Below are positions 44,029-51,571 of a stretch of 64,000 bases of DNA, in pieces. The notes below the pieces were generated by a model. It saw only the letters and a program-made list of their open reading frames with translations, had not been told where the DNA came from and ran no database searches. Origin of the DNA: Nocardioides sp. YR527 (GTDB lineage: Bacteria > Actinomycetota > Actinomycetes > Propionibacteriales > Nocardioidaceae); the NCBI RefSeq assembly GCF_900101045.1, contig NZ_FNFN01000002.1, positions 434,001 to 498,000 on the forward strand, written 5' to 3'. The translations under genes were made by a program, and so were the position numbers. Each line of letters begins with the position of its first letter. The stretch's first letter is position 1.

Positions 44029-45852
44029 CTACTCGACCGTGACCGATTTAGCGAGGTTCCGGGGCTTGTCGACGTCGTGGCCGAGAGCCTTGGCGGCGTG
44101 GAAGGCGATCAGCTGGAGCGGGATGGTCAGCAGGATCGGATCGAGCTCGACCTCGTTCTTCGGTACGTCCACGCGCAGCGCGTCGAGCTCGCCGAGGTCG
44201 ACATCGGGGTGGGTGACGACGACCAGCGGTCCGCGACGGGCGCTGATCTCGTGCAGGGCCGCGACGTTCCGGTCGGTCAGCTCGTCCTGGGGCACGATCG
44301 CCACAGTCGGCACGGACTCGGAGATCAGCGCGAGCGGGCCGTGCTTGAGCTCGGAGGTCTGATAGGCCTCCGCGTGCCGGTAGGAGATCTCCTTCAGCTT
44401 CTGCGCGCCTTCGCGCGCGACCGGGTAGCCGCGTACGCGACCGACGAAGAACATCGACTCGGCCTCGGCCAGGCGCGCCGCGACCTCCTCGAGGTGGGAC
44501 TCGCTCTTGAGGATCTCCTCGATCTGGGTCGGCAGCGCCTGCAGGCCGGCGATGAGCCGCTTCCCGTCGGCGATCGAGAGGTCGCGCACGCGGCCAAGCT
44601 GGAGCGCCAGGAGCGAGAACGCGACGTACATGTTGGTGAGCGCCTTGGTCGAGGCAACCGCGATCTCTGGGCCGGCGTGCAGGTAGATGCCACCGTCGAC
44701 CGCGCGCGCGATCGCCGAGCCGACGACGTTGACGACACCGAGCACACGCCCGCCCTTGCGCTTGATCTCCTGGACCGCGAGCAGGGTGTCGATCGTCTCG
44801 CCGGACTGGGAGACGGCGACGTAGAGGGTGTCGGGCTCGATGATCGGGTTGCGGTAGCGGAACTCCGAGGCCGCCTCGGCGTCGGCGGGGACCCGGGCGA
44901 GCTCTTCGATGAGCCCGGCGCCCATCTGGCCGACGTAGTAGGCGGAGCCGCAACCGAGGATCTTCACCCGGCGGATCGCGCGCAGCTCGCGCGGGTCGAG
45001 GTTGAGCCCGCCGAGGTGGGCCGTGCCGAACCGCTCGTCGAGCCGTCCGCGCAGCGCCCGCTCGACCGAGGACGGCTGCTCCAGGATCTCGGTGAACATC
45101 CGCGGCTCGTCGGCGAGCTCGCCGTACTCGTACGCCGACGGGTCCACGTCGACCTCGCGAGCCGTCGTCGTGGTCGTGGTCAGGTCCTGGCGGAAGGTCG
45201 TGAACCCGGTCGCGGTGACGGTCGCGAGCTCGCCGTCGTCGAGGTGGGCGACGGTGGTGGTGTGGCGTACGACCGCGGCCAGGTCCGAGGCGACGTACAT
45301 CTCCCCGTCGCCGACGCCGACGATCAGCGGCGAACCGTTGCGGGCGACGACCATGCGATCGGGGAAGTCGGCGTGCACGACCGCGAGACCCCAGGTGCCC
45401 TCGACCTGCGAGAGCGCGTCGACGACCTTCGCCTCCAGATTGTCAGCAGTCGACAATCCGATCAGGTGGGCGAAGACCTCGGTGTCGGTGTCGCTGACCA
45501 GCTCGACGCCCGCCTCGGTGAGCCTCTCCCGCAACGAGGCGGCGTTGTCGACAATCCCGTTGTGGACAACCGCGACGCGGCCGTCGGCGGAGACGTGCGG
45601 GTGGGCGTTGGTGTCGTTTGCCGGGCCATGGGTCGCCCACCGGGTGTGGCCGATGCCGACCTTGCCGGCGAACCGCTTCGGCAGCGCGTCGACCAGATCG
45701 CGTACGCGTCCGGCCTTCTTCACGACCTGGAGCCTGCTGCCCAGCACCGCGACGCCCGCCGAGTCATAGCCGCGGTGCTCCAGCCGGGCCAGCCCCTCGG
45801 TGAGCAGGCCGGCCGCCTGCTGAGGTCCGATGTAGCCGACGATTCCGCACAT
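44029..45852 (-). CDS. glmS: Glutamine-fructose-6-phosphate aminotransferase (isomerizing)
   Basis: A 607-residue enzyme. The start at 45852 is chosen because GlmS requires an N-terminal cysteine after methionine removal: MCGIVGYIGPQQAAG. The glutaminase domain includes HTRWATHGPANDTNAHPH and the GNGxxxN-type HNGIVDNA motif. Two SIS domains follow (ILGCGSAYYVGQMGAG, AVSQSGETIDTLLAVQEIK) and the C-terminal lysine region DKPRNLAKSVTVE. It makes glucosamine-6-phosphate for cell-wall precursors. The small gene 26 bases upstream is likely cotranscribed. No glmS ribozyme is seen. Confidence 0.97.
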   Translation of the reverse strand: MCGIVGYIGPQQAAGLLTEGLARLEHRGYDSAGVAVLGSRLQVVKKAGRVRDLVDALPKRFAGKVGIGHTRWATHGPANDTNAHPHVSADGRVAVVHNGIVDNAASLRERLTEAGVELVSDTDTEVFAHLIGLSTADNLEAKVVDALSQVEGTWGLAVVHADFPDRMVVARNGSPLIVGVGDGEMYVASDLAAVVRHTTTVAHLDDGELATVTATGFTTFRQDLTTTTTTAREVDVDPSAYEYGELADEPRMFTEILEQPSSVERALRGRLDERFGTAHLGGLNLDPRELRAIRRVKILGCGSAYYVGQMGAGLIEELARVPADAEAASEFRYRNPIIEPDTLYVAVSQSGETIDTLLAVQEIKRKGGRVLGVVNVVGSAIARAVDGGIYLHAGPEIAVASTKALTNMYVAFSLLALQLGRVRDLSIADGKRLIAGLQALPTQIEEILKSESHLEEVAARLAEAESMFFVGRVRGYPVAREGAQKLKEISYRHAEAYQTSELKHGPLALISESVPTVAIVPQDELTDRNVAALHEISARRGPLVVVTHPDVDLGELDALRVDVPKNEVELDPILLTIPLQLIAFHAAKALGHDVDKPRNLAKSVTVE

Positions 45853-45878
45853 GTGTCCCGTCCAATCCATCCGTCGTT

Positions 45879-46142
45879 CTATCCGTAGATGAGCCGTCGT
45901 AGCTGCCGTTCGGTCAGCTGCGGCGCGGCGACGACCCGCGCCCGAAGCTCCTCGGCGAGCTGCGCGAAGATCGCGTCGTTCTTCGCGCCGTAGGTCTTCA
46001 GCTGTGCATGCCGGCGGCGTACGTAGGTCTCGACCGGTTCGTCGAAGTACGCCACCACGTCCTCGATCACGCGCGCCGCCTCTGCGGGCCGGAGCCCGGT
46101 GGTGGCGACCAGGTGGTCGATCAGCGCTTGCTCGGCATTCAC
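45879..46142 (-). CDS. Small conserved-type protein upstream of glmS
   Basis: An 87-residue, mostly helical, charged protein without signal or membrane segment: MNAEQALIDHLVATTGLRPAE, then ARVIEDVVAYFDEPVETYVRR and a helical tail ending ERQLRRLIYG. It stops 26 bases before glmS and on the same strand. I recognise no domain with certainty. A regulatory or structural partner for GlmS, or simply an unrelated leader gene, are both possible. Confidence 0.7.
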   Translation of the reverse strand: MNAEQALIDHLVATTGLRPAEAARVIEDVVAYFDEPVETYVRRRHAQLKTYGAKNDAIFAQLAEELRARVVAAPQLTERQLRRLIYG

Positions 46143-46296
46143 ATCACCAACTGTGAAGCACCCACATCTCCAGGTTCAAGTTCCTGCCCGATTTCGGGCA
46201 GGAATCGCGCATTCATGCCGAAGTGGAGCAAAGGGCGGACAGATCACCCATTTCGACACCTCCAGGTGGAGCGACGCACGCCATATGCCCCATTGC

Positions 46297-46326
46297 TTGG
46301 ACTTACCCGTGGGGGTGCGGTACCTT
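46297..46326 (+). promoter_or_regulatory. Promoter of the 43-residue gene
   Basis: TTGGAC (46297-46302) and TACCTT (46321-46326) with an 18-base spacer, a good match to housekeeping promoters. The expected transcript starts near 46333 and reaches the Shine-Dalgarno at 46346. AGGTGAACA also occurs twice (46327, 46337). Confidence 0.55.
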
Positions 46327-46357
46327 AGGTGAACACAAGGTGAACAGGAGGTGTCTG

Positions 46358-46489
46358 ATGAACGGTAGTAAAGTGACCAGCAAGCTCGAGCTCCGCTGGC
46401 TCCCCGTCGTCGACCGCCGCGGCCGTAAGCACATGGAGGCCCGCTGGGTCGAAGTCAGTGCGCCCGCGACCACGCGTCACGCCGCCTGA
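46358..46489 (+). CDS. 43-residue small protein with its own transcription unit
   Basis: The ATG at 46358 follows a perfect AGGAGG (46346-46351) by six bases. The sequence MNGSKVTSKLELRWLPVVDR then RGRKHMEARWVEVS is dense in charged and aromatic residues, has no signal peptide or membrane segment, and ends APATTRHAA. With a promoter upstream and a hairpin terminator at 46507, it forms a complete single-gene unit, unusual for a random frame. It could be a small nucleic-acid- or protein-binding factor. I do not recognise the family. Confidence 0.75.
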   Translation: MNGSKVTSKLELRWLPVVDRRGRKHMEARWVEVSAPATTRHAA

Positions 46490-46506
46490 CAACCGCTCAA
46501 CGTTTC

Positions 46507-46539
46507 CGAGGCCCGCCCCCGACAAGGGAGCGGGCCTCG
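46507..46539 (+). terminator. Terminator of the 43-residue gene
   Basis: 10-bp stem CGAGGCCCGC/GCGGGCCTCG with a 13-base loop, starting 18 bases after the stop codon, followed by TGCGTTTA. Confidence 0.7.
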
Positions 46540-46678
46540 TGCGTTTAGGGATAGCGTTGTCACTGCAACCAATTTCCCCGCCCGCCGTCAGAAAGCCCAC
46601 GAGAGCGGGAACATTGGGAGAGATTCCCCCGTTATGATGCTTGCAGTTTCAACCAATTCCTCCAGGAGCAAACCCAAC

Positions 46679-47293
46679 ATGGGCATTTTCAGCAAGAAGG
46701 ACGCGGCCCCCGCTGCGACCGACTTCGACACCCCCACCGCGGCGATCGACGACATCACCGGTGACTACACCCTCGACATCGCGCACACCCGCCTGGGCTT
46801 CTCGGCCCGCCACGCGATGGTGACCACCGTCCGCGGCTCCTTCAAGGAGTTCGAGGGCACCGCGACGATCGACACCGCCGAGCCGACCAAGTCCAAGGTC
46901 TCGCTCGCGATCACCGCCGCCTCCGTAGACACCGGCAACGCCGACCGCGACGGCCACCTGCTCTCGGGTGACTTCTTCGAGAACGAGGCTCACCCCAACA
47001 TCACCTTCGAGTCGACCGCGGTCGAGTTCGACGGCGAGACCTGGAACATCACCGGCGACCTGACCATCAAGGGCACCACCAAGTCGGTCACCGTTCCCTT
47101 CGAGCAGACCGGCTCCGCCAAGGACCCGTTCGGCAACACCCGCGTCGGCTTCGAGGGTGCCGTCGCGATCAACCGCACCGACTGGGGCCTCTCCTTCAAC
47201 GCCGCCCTCGAGACCGGCGGCGTCCTCGTCTCCGAGAAGATCAAGCTCGAGTTCGACATCTCCGCGATCAAGGACGCCGACGAGGCCGCCTGA
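46679..47293 (+). CDS. YceI-family protein
   Basis: About 204 residues from ATG 46679 (MGIFSKKDAAPAATDFDTPT), with AGGAG ten bases upstream. The YceI beta-barrel is recognised by DITGDYTLDIAHTRLGFSAR, VRGSFKEFEGTATID, RDGHLLSGDFFENEAHPNIT and the late VGFEGAVAINRTDWGLSFNA. YceI proteins bind polyisoprenoid or similar amphipathic lipids. There is no signal peptide, so this one is cytoplasmic, unlike the periplasmic E. coli relative. It forms a single-gene unit ended by the hairpin at 47320. Confidence 0.93.
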   Translation: MGIFSKKDAAPAATDFDTPTAAIDDITGDYTLDIAHTRLGFSARHAMVTTVRGSFKEFEGTATIDTAEPTKSKVSLAITAASVDTGNADRDGHLLSGDFFENEAHPNITFESTAVEFDGETWNITGDLTIKGTTKSVTVPFEQTGSAKDPFGNTRVGFEGAVAINRTDWGLSFNAALETGGVLVSEKIKLEFDISAIKDADEAA

Positions 47294-47319
47294 TCCCGAG
47301 GTCGATCTGACCCACGATG

Positions 47320-47355
47320 CGTCGGGGCCACCGGGAGATCCCGGTGGCCCCGACG
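47320..47355. terminator. Strong bidirectional terminator
   Basis: A perfect 16-bp stem (47320-47335 with 47340-47355) with loop AGAT between the convergent yceI-like and secreted-protein genes. Confidence 0.75.
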
Positions 47356-47374
47356 TATCACGTGCGAGGTTCGC

Positions 47375-47863
47375 TCAGGGCGCGTCCTGGACGTAGTAGT
47401 GCTTCTCCGTCCCGATCCGACCGGTGCCGACGACATCCACGGACGAAGAGTCCCCGGTTGCTCCCCCGGCGAAACCGAGCTGGTCCGTGCCGAGGTCCAC
47501 ACCACGACCGCCACCCAGCGGCGAGCCGGTGTCGTCGTCATGGTGGACGACACCACCACCGGCACCGGGGTCGGCCGGAGACTCGAGGTGCGCGCGGCCA
47601 CTGACCACGACAGTCGTCCCGTCGGTCGTCACCGTCACCGCGGCGTCGCTGCCGGCTGCCGCTCCCGCGACCGTCATCGGGCCGGCATGTCCGCGGTCCG
47701 GAGCCTTGATCGGCTGCTGGGCCACCGAGGCGGCGCGGCTGTCGGCGTGCTCCACGGACTGCGAGTCGGCGCAGGCGATCCCGGCACCGGCGGCGATCAA
47801 GCCACCTGCCACCAGGGTCACCGCCACCGATCGCCGAAGCCCCCCGAGGACCTTCGAGTTCAT
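47375..47863 (-). CDS. Small secreted protein of unknown function
   Basis: A 162-residue protein. The start at 47863 is supported by AGGAG six bases upstream and by a signal peptide (MNSKVLGGLRRSVAVTLVAG to GIACA). The mature part is low in hydrophobic and aromatic residues, rich in Gly, Asp, Ser and Val (VTTDGTTVVVSGRAHLESPA, GGGVVHHDDDTGSPLGGG) and ends HYYVQDAP. No domain is recognised. Its 5' leader holds a long hairpin. An extracellular repeat-poor coat or enzyme-inhibitor role would be a guess. Confidence 0.65.
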   Translation of the reverse strand: MNSKVLGGLRRSVAVTLVAGGLIAAGAGIACADSQSVEHADSRAASVAQQPIKAPDRGHAGPMTVAGAAAGSDAAVTVTTDGTTVVVSGRAHLESPADPGAGGGVVHHDDDTGSPLGGGRGVDLGTDQLGFAGGATGDSSSVDVVGTGRIGTEKHYYVQDAP

Positions 47864-47899
47864 CGCGTTCTCCTGACGTGTTCGAGTGTTGCGGGGAAT

Positions 47900-47972
47900 G
47901 CGGGACCCCGTCAGCGCCTGCACCCGGCGCCCGAGCGCACGGGGATCGCGGCTGGCGCCGACGGGGTCCCGC
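47900..47972 (-). promoter_or_regulatory. Long hairpin in the leader of the secreted-protein gene
   Basis: Arms 47900-47912 and 47960-47972 pair over 13 bp, then five more pairs after one mismatch, around a 35-base loop. It lies 37 bases upstream of the start codon on the minus strand. Confidence 0.5.
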
Positions 47973-48333
47973 CGAGCGGGGCGAGCGAGTTCCTGGTCAC
48001 GCTCATAGCCCCACCCATCTGACCGGACGGATCGGCAGCCTGAGTCGGCTGACCAGCTTCACGCCCGGCGGTAGATCCATGCAGGGCGACGCCCCCCGGC
48101 GTCCAATCGCCCGCATGGATCCGTTGCTCGCTCCGACGCTCGATCGTCGCGTCACGTCCGGTGCCACGAGCCATCGCGGCACGGCGTACACCGCGGCCTC
48201 GACTGCTCGTCGAGGCCGTCACAGCCTCACTGCTCACCATGGACGCTCCCGAGTTCGGTCCGAATCAGAGCCTTCAGTACTTGTTACGTACGTCGATGCG
48301 CCGATGTTGCAGTTCTCGGAGAAATACGGAGAA

Positions 48334-48372
48334 AGTCCCGCAAACACGTCGCTGAGACATGTTTGCGAGACT
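48334..48372. terminator. Inverted repeat downstream of mctP
   Basis: AGTCCCGCAAACA (48334-48346) with TGTTTGCGAGACT (48360-48372): 12 of 13 pairs, two more outside, 13-base loop. It lies just after the mctP stop and ends in T residues on both strands. The 12-mer ACATGTTTGCGA is shared with the promoter of the EthA-like gene. Confidence 0.5.
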
Positions 48373-48394
48373 TTGCGGGCAGGCTCAGCGGCCC

Positions 48395-50035
48395 TCAGCG
48401 CACCTCCGTCGTCGAGCTCAGCTCCTCGACGACACCCTCGTCGCCGGCGTCGACCGAGTAGTCCGACGCCTCGGTGGCGTCCTCCCCGTCCGGCACGTTG
48501 AGCGCCCTCAGGACCGGGGTCAGGACGACGACCACGACGATGTTCAGCAGGAACGCGGTGAGCGCGATGTAGATCGGCGTCTCCGTGCCCGGGAACGGCG
48601 CCAACGGTCCGCCGAAGTGCTCCTGCGTGGGGGAGGAGACGCCGTAGGCGACGATCGTCCCGTACGCCATCCCGACCGCCCATCCGGCCAGGACCGCCCA
48701 CCGGTGGAACCACCGGGTGTAGAGCCCGACGACGATCGCCGGCAGCGTCTGCAGGATCCAGACGCCGCCGAGCAGCTGCAGGTTGATGGCGTACGACTTC
48801 GAGAGCGCCAGCACGAAGATCAGCGCCCCGAACTTCACGACCAGGGACACGATCTTGGCCTGCTTGGCCTCCTCCTGCGGGGTCGCGTCGGGCTTCAGGT
48901 AGGCCTTGTAGATGTTGCGCGTCCACAGGTTGGCGGCCGCGATCGACATGATCGCCGCCGGCACCAGCGCACCGATGATGACGGCTGCGTACGCGACGCC
49001 GGCGAACCACGCCGGGAACTGGTCCTCGAAGAGCTGCGGGATCGCGAGCTGCGGGTTCGGCGGGTCGCCGACCATCACGCCGGCCGCGAGGGCGACGAAC
49101 CCGAGCAGCGCGAGGAGCCCCAGGAGGAACGAGTACGCCGGCAGCAGCGAGGCGTTGCGGCGGATCACGTTGCGGCTGCGGGTGGAGAGGACGCCGGTGA
49201 TCGAGTGCGGATACATGAACAGCGCCAGCGCCGAGCCGAGGGCCAGGGAGGCGTAGGCCCACTGGCCGGCCGCCTGCGTCGGGAACAGCGCCTTCGGGGC
49301 TGCGTCGCCGGCGGCGATCGCGTCGGCGTTCTCGGTGTTGAACGTGTCGAAGCTGTTCTGCACGGTCTCGAAGATGTTGCCCCAGCCGCCGAGCTGCGAG
49401 GGGATGTAGATGATCGCCACGATGATCACGATGTAGATCAGCGAGTCCTTCACGAACGCGATCAGCGCCGGCGCCCGCAACCCGGAGGAGTACGTGTAGG
49501 CGGCCAGCACCGCGAACGCGATGAAGAGCGGCAGATCGCGAATGAACCAGTTCGAGGAGTCGCTCTGCAGGCCCATCACCTCGAGCACGACCTCCATCCC
49601 GACCAGCTGCAGCGCGATGTAGGGCATGGTGGCCAGCAGGCCGGTGACCGCCACGGCCAGGCCCAGGGACCTGGACCCGTAGCGGCCGACGACGAAGTCT
49701 GCCGGGGTGACGTACCCGTGCTTGTGCGAGACCGACCAGAGCTTCGGCAGGAACGCGAAGATGATCGGGTAGACGAGGATCGTGTAGGGCACCGCGAAGA
49801 ACCCGACCGCCGAGCCGGCGAACAGCGTCGCGGGGACCGCGATGAACGTGTACGCCGTGTAGAGGTCGCCTCCGATGAGGAACCAGGCCACGAACGTACC
49901 GAACCCGCGGCCGCCCAGACCCCACTCGTCGAGGTTGTCCATCGACTTCGCCCGGCGCCAGCGAGCGGCGGAGAAGCCGAGGATCGTGACCAGCAGGAAG
50001 AGGAAGGCGAAGACGGAGACAGCTACCGCGCTCAC
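48395..50035 (-). CDS. mctP: Sodium:solute symporter, monocarboxylate permease (MctP/MctC type)
   Basis: About 546 residues from GTG 50035, which overlaps the upstream stop as GTGA. Thirteen or so helices follow the SSS pattern: FLLVTILGFSAARWRRAKSM, LDEWGLGGRGFGTFVAWFLI, GGDLYTAYTFIAVPATLF, GYVTPADFVVGRYGS and later NLWTRNIYKAYLKP. The companion DUF3311 gene is typical of monocarboxylate (acetate, propionate, pyruvate, lactate) permeases. It moves substrates in with sodium or protons. Exact specificity is inferred. A CRP/GlxR-type site upstream suggests carbon-source control. Confidence 0.92.
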   Translation of the reverse strand: MSAVAVSVFAFLFLLVTILGFSAARWRRAKSMDNLDEWGLGGRGFGTFVAWFLIGGDLYTAYTFIAVPATLFAGSAVGFFAVPYTILVYPIIFAFLPKLWSVSHKHGYVTPADFVVGRYGSRSLGLAVAVTGLLATMPYIALQLVGMEVVLEVMGLQSDSSNWFIRDLPLFIAFAVLAAYTYSSGLRAPALIAFVKDSLIYIVIIVAIIYIPSQLGGWGNIFETVQNSFDTFNTENADAIAAGDAAPKALFPTQAAGQWAYASLALGSALALFMYPHSITGVLSTRSRNVIRRNASLLPAYSFLLGLLALLGFVALAAGVMVGDPPNPQLAIPQLFEDQFPAWFAGVAYAAVIIGALVPAAIMSIAAANLWTRNIYKAYLKPDATPQEEAKQAKIVSLVVKFGALIFVLALSKSYAINLQLLGGVWILQTLPAIVVGLYTRWFHRWAVLAGWAVGMAYGTIVAYGVSSPTQEHFGGPLAPFPGTETPIYIALTAFLLNIVVVVVLTPVLRALNVPDGEDATEASDYSVDAGDEGVVEELSSTTEVR

Positions 50036-50286
50036 TGGCCACCCTCCTTCCACGGGCGACCCGCGGCGGCACGGTCACGCCGGAACGCAGCCTTGGCGAC
50101 GAAGTACGCGATGGTCGTGAACAGGACGGAGCAGGGGATGAGGACGAGCTGGAACCAGAAGTAGAACGGGAATCCGGCGAGCGTCGGATCCTCCTTCGCG
50201 TACAGCGGCACCGCGAGTGACGGCGCTGCTGCCGCGAACAGGAGGATCCCGACAAGGATCCACGAGCCCTTGGACGAGGACGGCAT
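50032..50286 (-). CDS. DUF3311 protein, small subunit partner of mctP
   Basis: An 84-residue membrane protein with two helices (WILVGILLFAAAAPSLAVPL and FWFQLVLIPCSVLFTTIAYF) and a basic C-terminus. It is the DUF3311 family, encoded just before SSS permeases in many bacteria. Its stop TGA overlaps the mctP start by four bases (GTGA), so translation of the two is coupled. Confidence 0.93.
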   Translation of the reverse strand: MPSSSKGSWILVGILLFAAAAPSLAVPLYAKEDPTLAGFPFYFWFQLVLIPCSVLFTTIAYFVAKAAFRRDRAAAGRPWKEGGQ

Positions 50287-50326
50287 GGGTCACCTCCGAG
50301 ATCTGTCGAAGTGGGGTTGGACGACC

Positions 50327-50342
50327 TGTGACCTTGGTCACA
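50327..50342. promoter_or_regulatory. Consensus CRP/GlxR-type site upstream of DUF3311-mctP
   Basis: TGTGACCTTGGTCACA matches TGTGA-N6-TCACA exactly. It ends 41 bases from the DUF3311 start and is 136 bases from the divergent SMP-30-like gene. Confidence 0.65.
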
Positions 50343-50380
50343 TCCAAGCCCCGTGTCCAGCCCAATTCGACCGACACGAC

Positions 50381-50412
50381 GACGAACGGTCGATCTGCCG
50401 GGACGAACGGTC
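50381..50412. promoter_or_regulatory. Direct repeats GACGAACGGTC spaced 21 bases
   Basis: Two identical 11-mers at 50381-50391 and 50402-50412, start to start 21 bases (two helical turns). They lie 66-97 bases upstream of the SMP-30-like gene and resemble tandem response-regulator sites. Confidence 0.55.
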
Positions 50413-50477
50413 ATCCGGATCCAGAGGGTCACTATCCATGCGCTAACTTCCACGTCGACGATCCGAAGGAGAATGAG

Positions 50478-51482
50478 ATGAACCGACGTACGTCCCTCGC
50501 CGCCGTCCTCCTGATGAGCGGGGTGATCGCGGGCGCGCCCGGCTCGGCTTCGGCGCATCCGGAACGTCCACGCGAGATCATCGCGTCTCAGGTGGTGAAG
50601 GCGACCAGCCCTCATCCCGGGCTGAACATGACGCTGCTCGAGGGCCCGACGTTCGGCGCCGACGGCGACCTCTACTTCGTCGACGTGGTGGCCTCCTCGC
50701 CGGCGCCGAAGGTGCTGCGGCTCGACCCGGCGTCGCGGGAGGTCTCCGGGTTCTTCACCGACTCCGCAGGCAGCTACACCTCGGCGCAGTGGAGTCCGGT
50801 CGACGGCCGGCTCTACCTGACCGACTACCAGGGCACGATCCGCAGCGTCGCCGCCGACGGGACCGATCCGCGCACGGTCTTCTCCGGACCGGTCGAGGGC
50901 AGCCCGATGAGTCCCGACGATCTGACCTTCGACCCGTTCGGCAACATGTACGTCACCGATCTGACCGGCTACCTCGACCCGGCGCGGGTGCCGCTGGGGC
51001 GGGTCGTGCGCATCGCCGCCGATGGCTCGGGCGCGACCGTGCTGGCCTCGGGGCTCGCCGCGCCCAACGGGATCTCCTTCGACCGCGGCCACCGCGGGCT
51101 CTACGTGAGCACGCTGTGGGAGAACCGGATCAGCTACCTCGCCCTCGACCGGTCGCGCACGTCGGTCGTCGCGGACCGGACCGTCGCCGAGGTCGACGGC
51201 GCCGCGGGGACCGAGACCGATTCCAACGCCGTCGACGCGGCCGGCAACATCTACCAGGCGACCCACGGCGAGCCGGTCATCCGCGTCTTCTCCCGGCACG
51301 GCCGGCCGCTCGCGACGGTCCGCGTCCCCGTCGCTGACCGGGCCGGACTCACCTCGGCGACCAACGTCGCGATCCGGCCCGGGACCAAGCAGGCGTACGT
51401 CACCGTCTCCGGCGATGCCGGCGGGTTCATCTACAGCTTCGACGCGCTGGCCAAGGGCATCCGGCAGTCGAACGGCGGTTAG
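50478..51482 (+). CDS. Secreted SMP-30/gluconolactonase-like beta-propeller protein
   Basis: About 334 residues from ATG 50478 (AAGGAG at 50466). A signal peptide (RTSLAAVLLMSGVIAGAPGS to ASA) precedes a six-bladed propeller: LEGPTFGADGDLYFVDV, AQWSPVDGRLYLTDYQGTI, LTFDPFGNMYVTDLTG and LAAPNGISFDRGHRGLYVST. These LEGP/GD-DLYF and N-G/DP motifs are typical of the SMP-30/Gnl/LRE family, which includes sugar lactonases. It shares a 191-base upstream region with the divergent DUF3311-mctP operon. Substrate is unknown. Confidence 0.88.
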   Translation: MNRRTSLAAVLLMSGVIAGAPGSASAHPERPREIIASQVVKATSPHPGLNMTLLEGPTFGADGDLYFVDVVASSPAPKVLRLDPASREVSGFFTDSAGSYTSAQWSPVDGRLYLTDYQGTIRSVAADGTDPRTVFSGPVEGSPMSPDDLTFDPFGNMYVTDLTGYLDPARVPLGRVVRIAADGSGATVLASGLAAPNGISFDRGHRGLYVSTLWENRISYLALDRSRTSVVADRTVAEVDGAAGTETDSNAVDAAGNIYQATHGEPVIRVFSRHGRPLATVRVPVADRAGLTSATNVAIRPGTKQAYVTVSGDAGGFIYSFDALAKGIRQSNGG

Positions 51483-51571
51483 CGCGGCCGCCGCCGGGAA
51501 ATCACCTGCCGAACGGTGCCGTCGGGGCTAGCCTGCAAGGTGATCCTCACCCCCTCGGCACAGGAGCCCCC

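Larger units (their letters stand above)
47864..48394. other. 531-base region without a confident gene
   Basis: Between the secreted-protein gene and the mctP stop. A minus-strand frame (47911-48240, 109 residues) has no Shine-Dalgarno and low-complexity composition, so I leave it unassigned. The region holds a long hairpin (47900-47972) in the leader of the secreted-protein gene and a 39-base inverted repeat (48334-48372) after mctP. The stretch 48241-48340 is AT-richer and may hold the promoter for the leftward gene. Confidence 0.6.

Noticed and set aside
45879..46357. glmS ribozyme
   Set aside because: The glmS gene has a protein-coding gene directly upstream, and no ribozyme-like core was found.
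47911..48240. A 109-residue minus-strand frame before the secreted-protein gene
   Set aside because: No Shine-Dalgarno, no domain, low complexity, and it overlaps the leader hairpin.
48234..51299. Long minus-strand frame across mctP and the SMP-30-like gene
   Set aside because: It covers genes of other frames and directions and has no domain.
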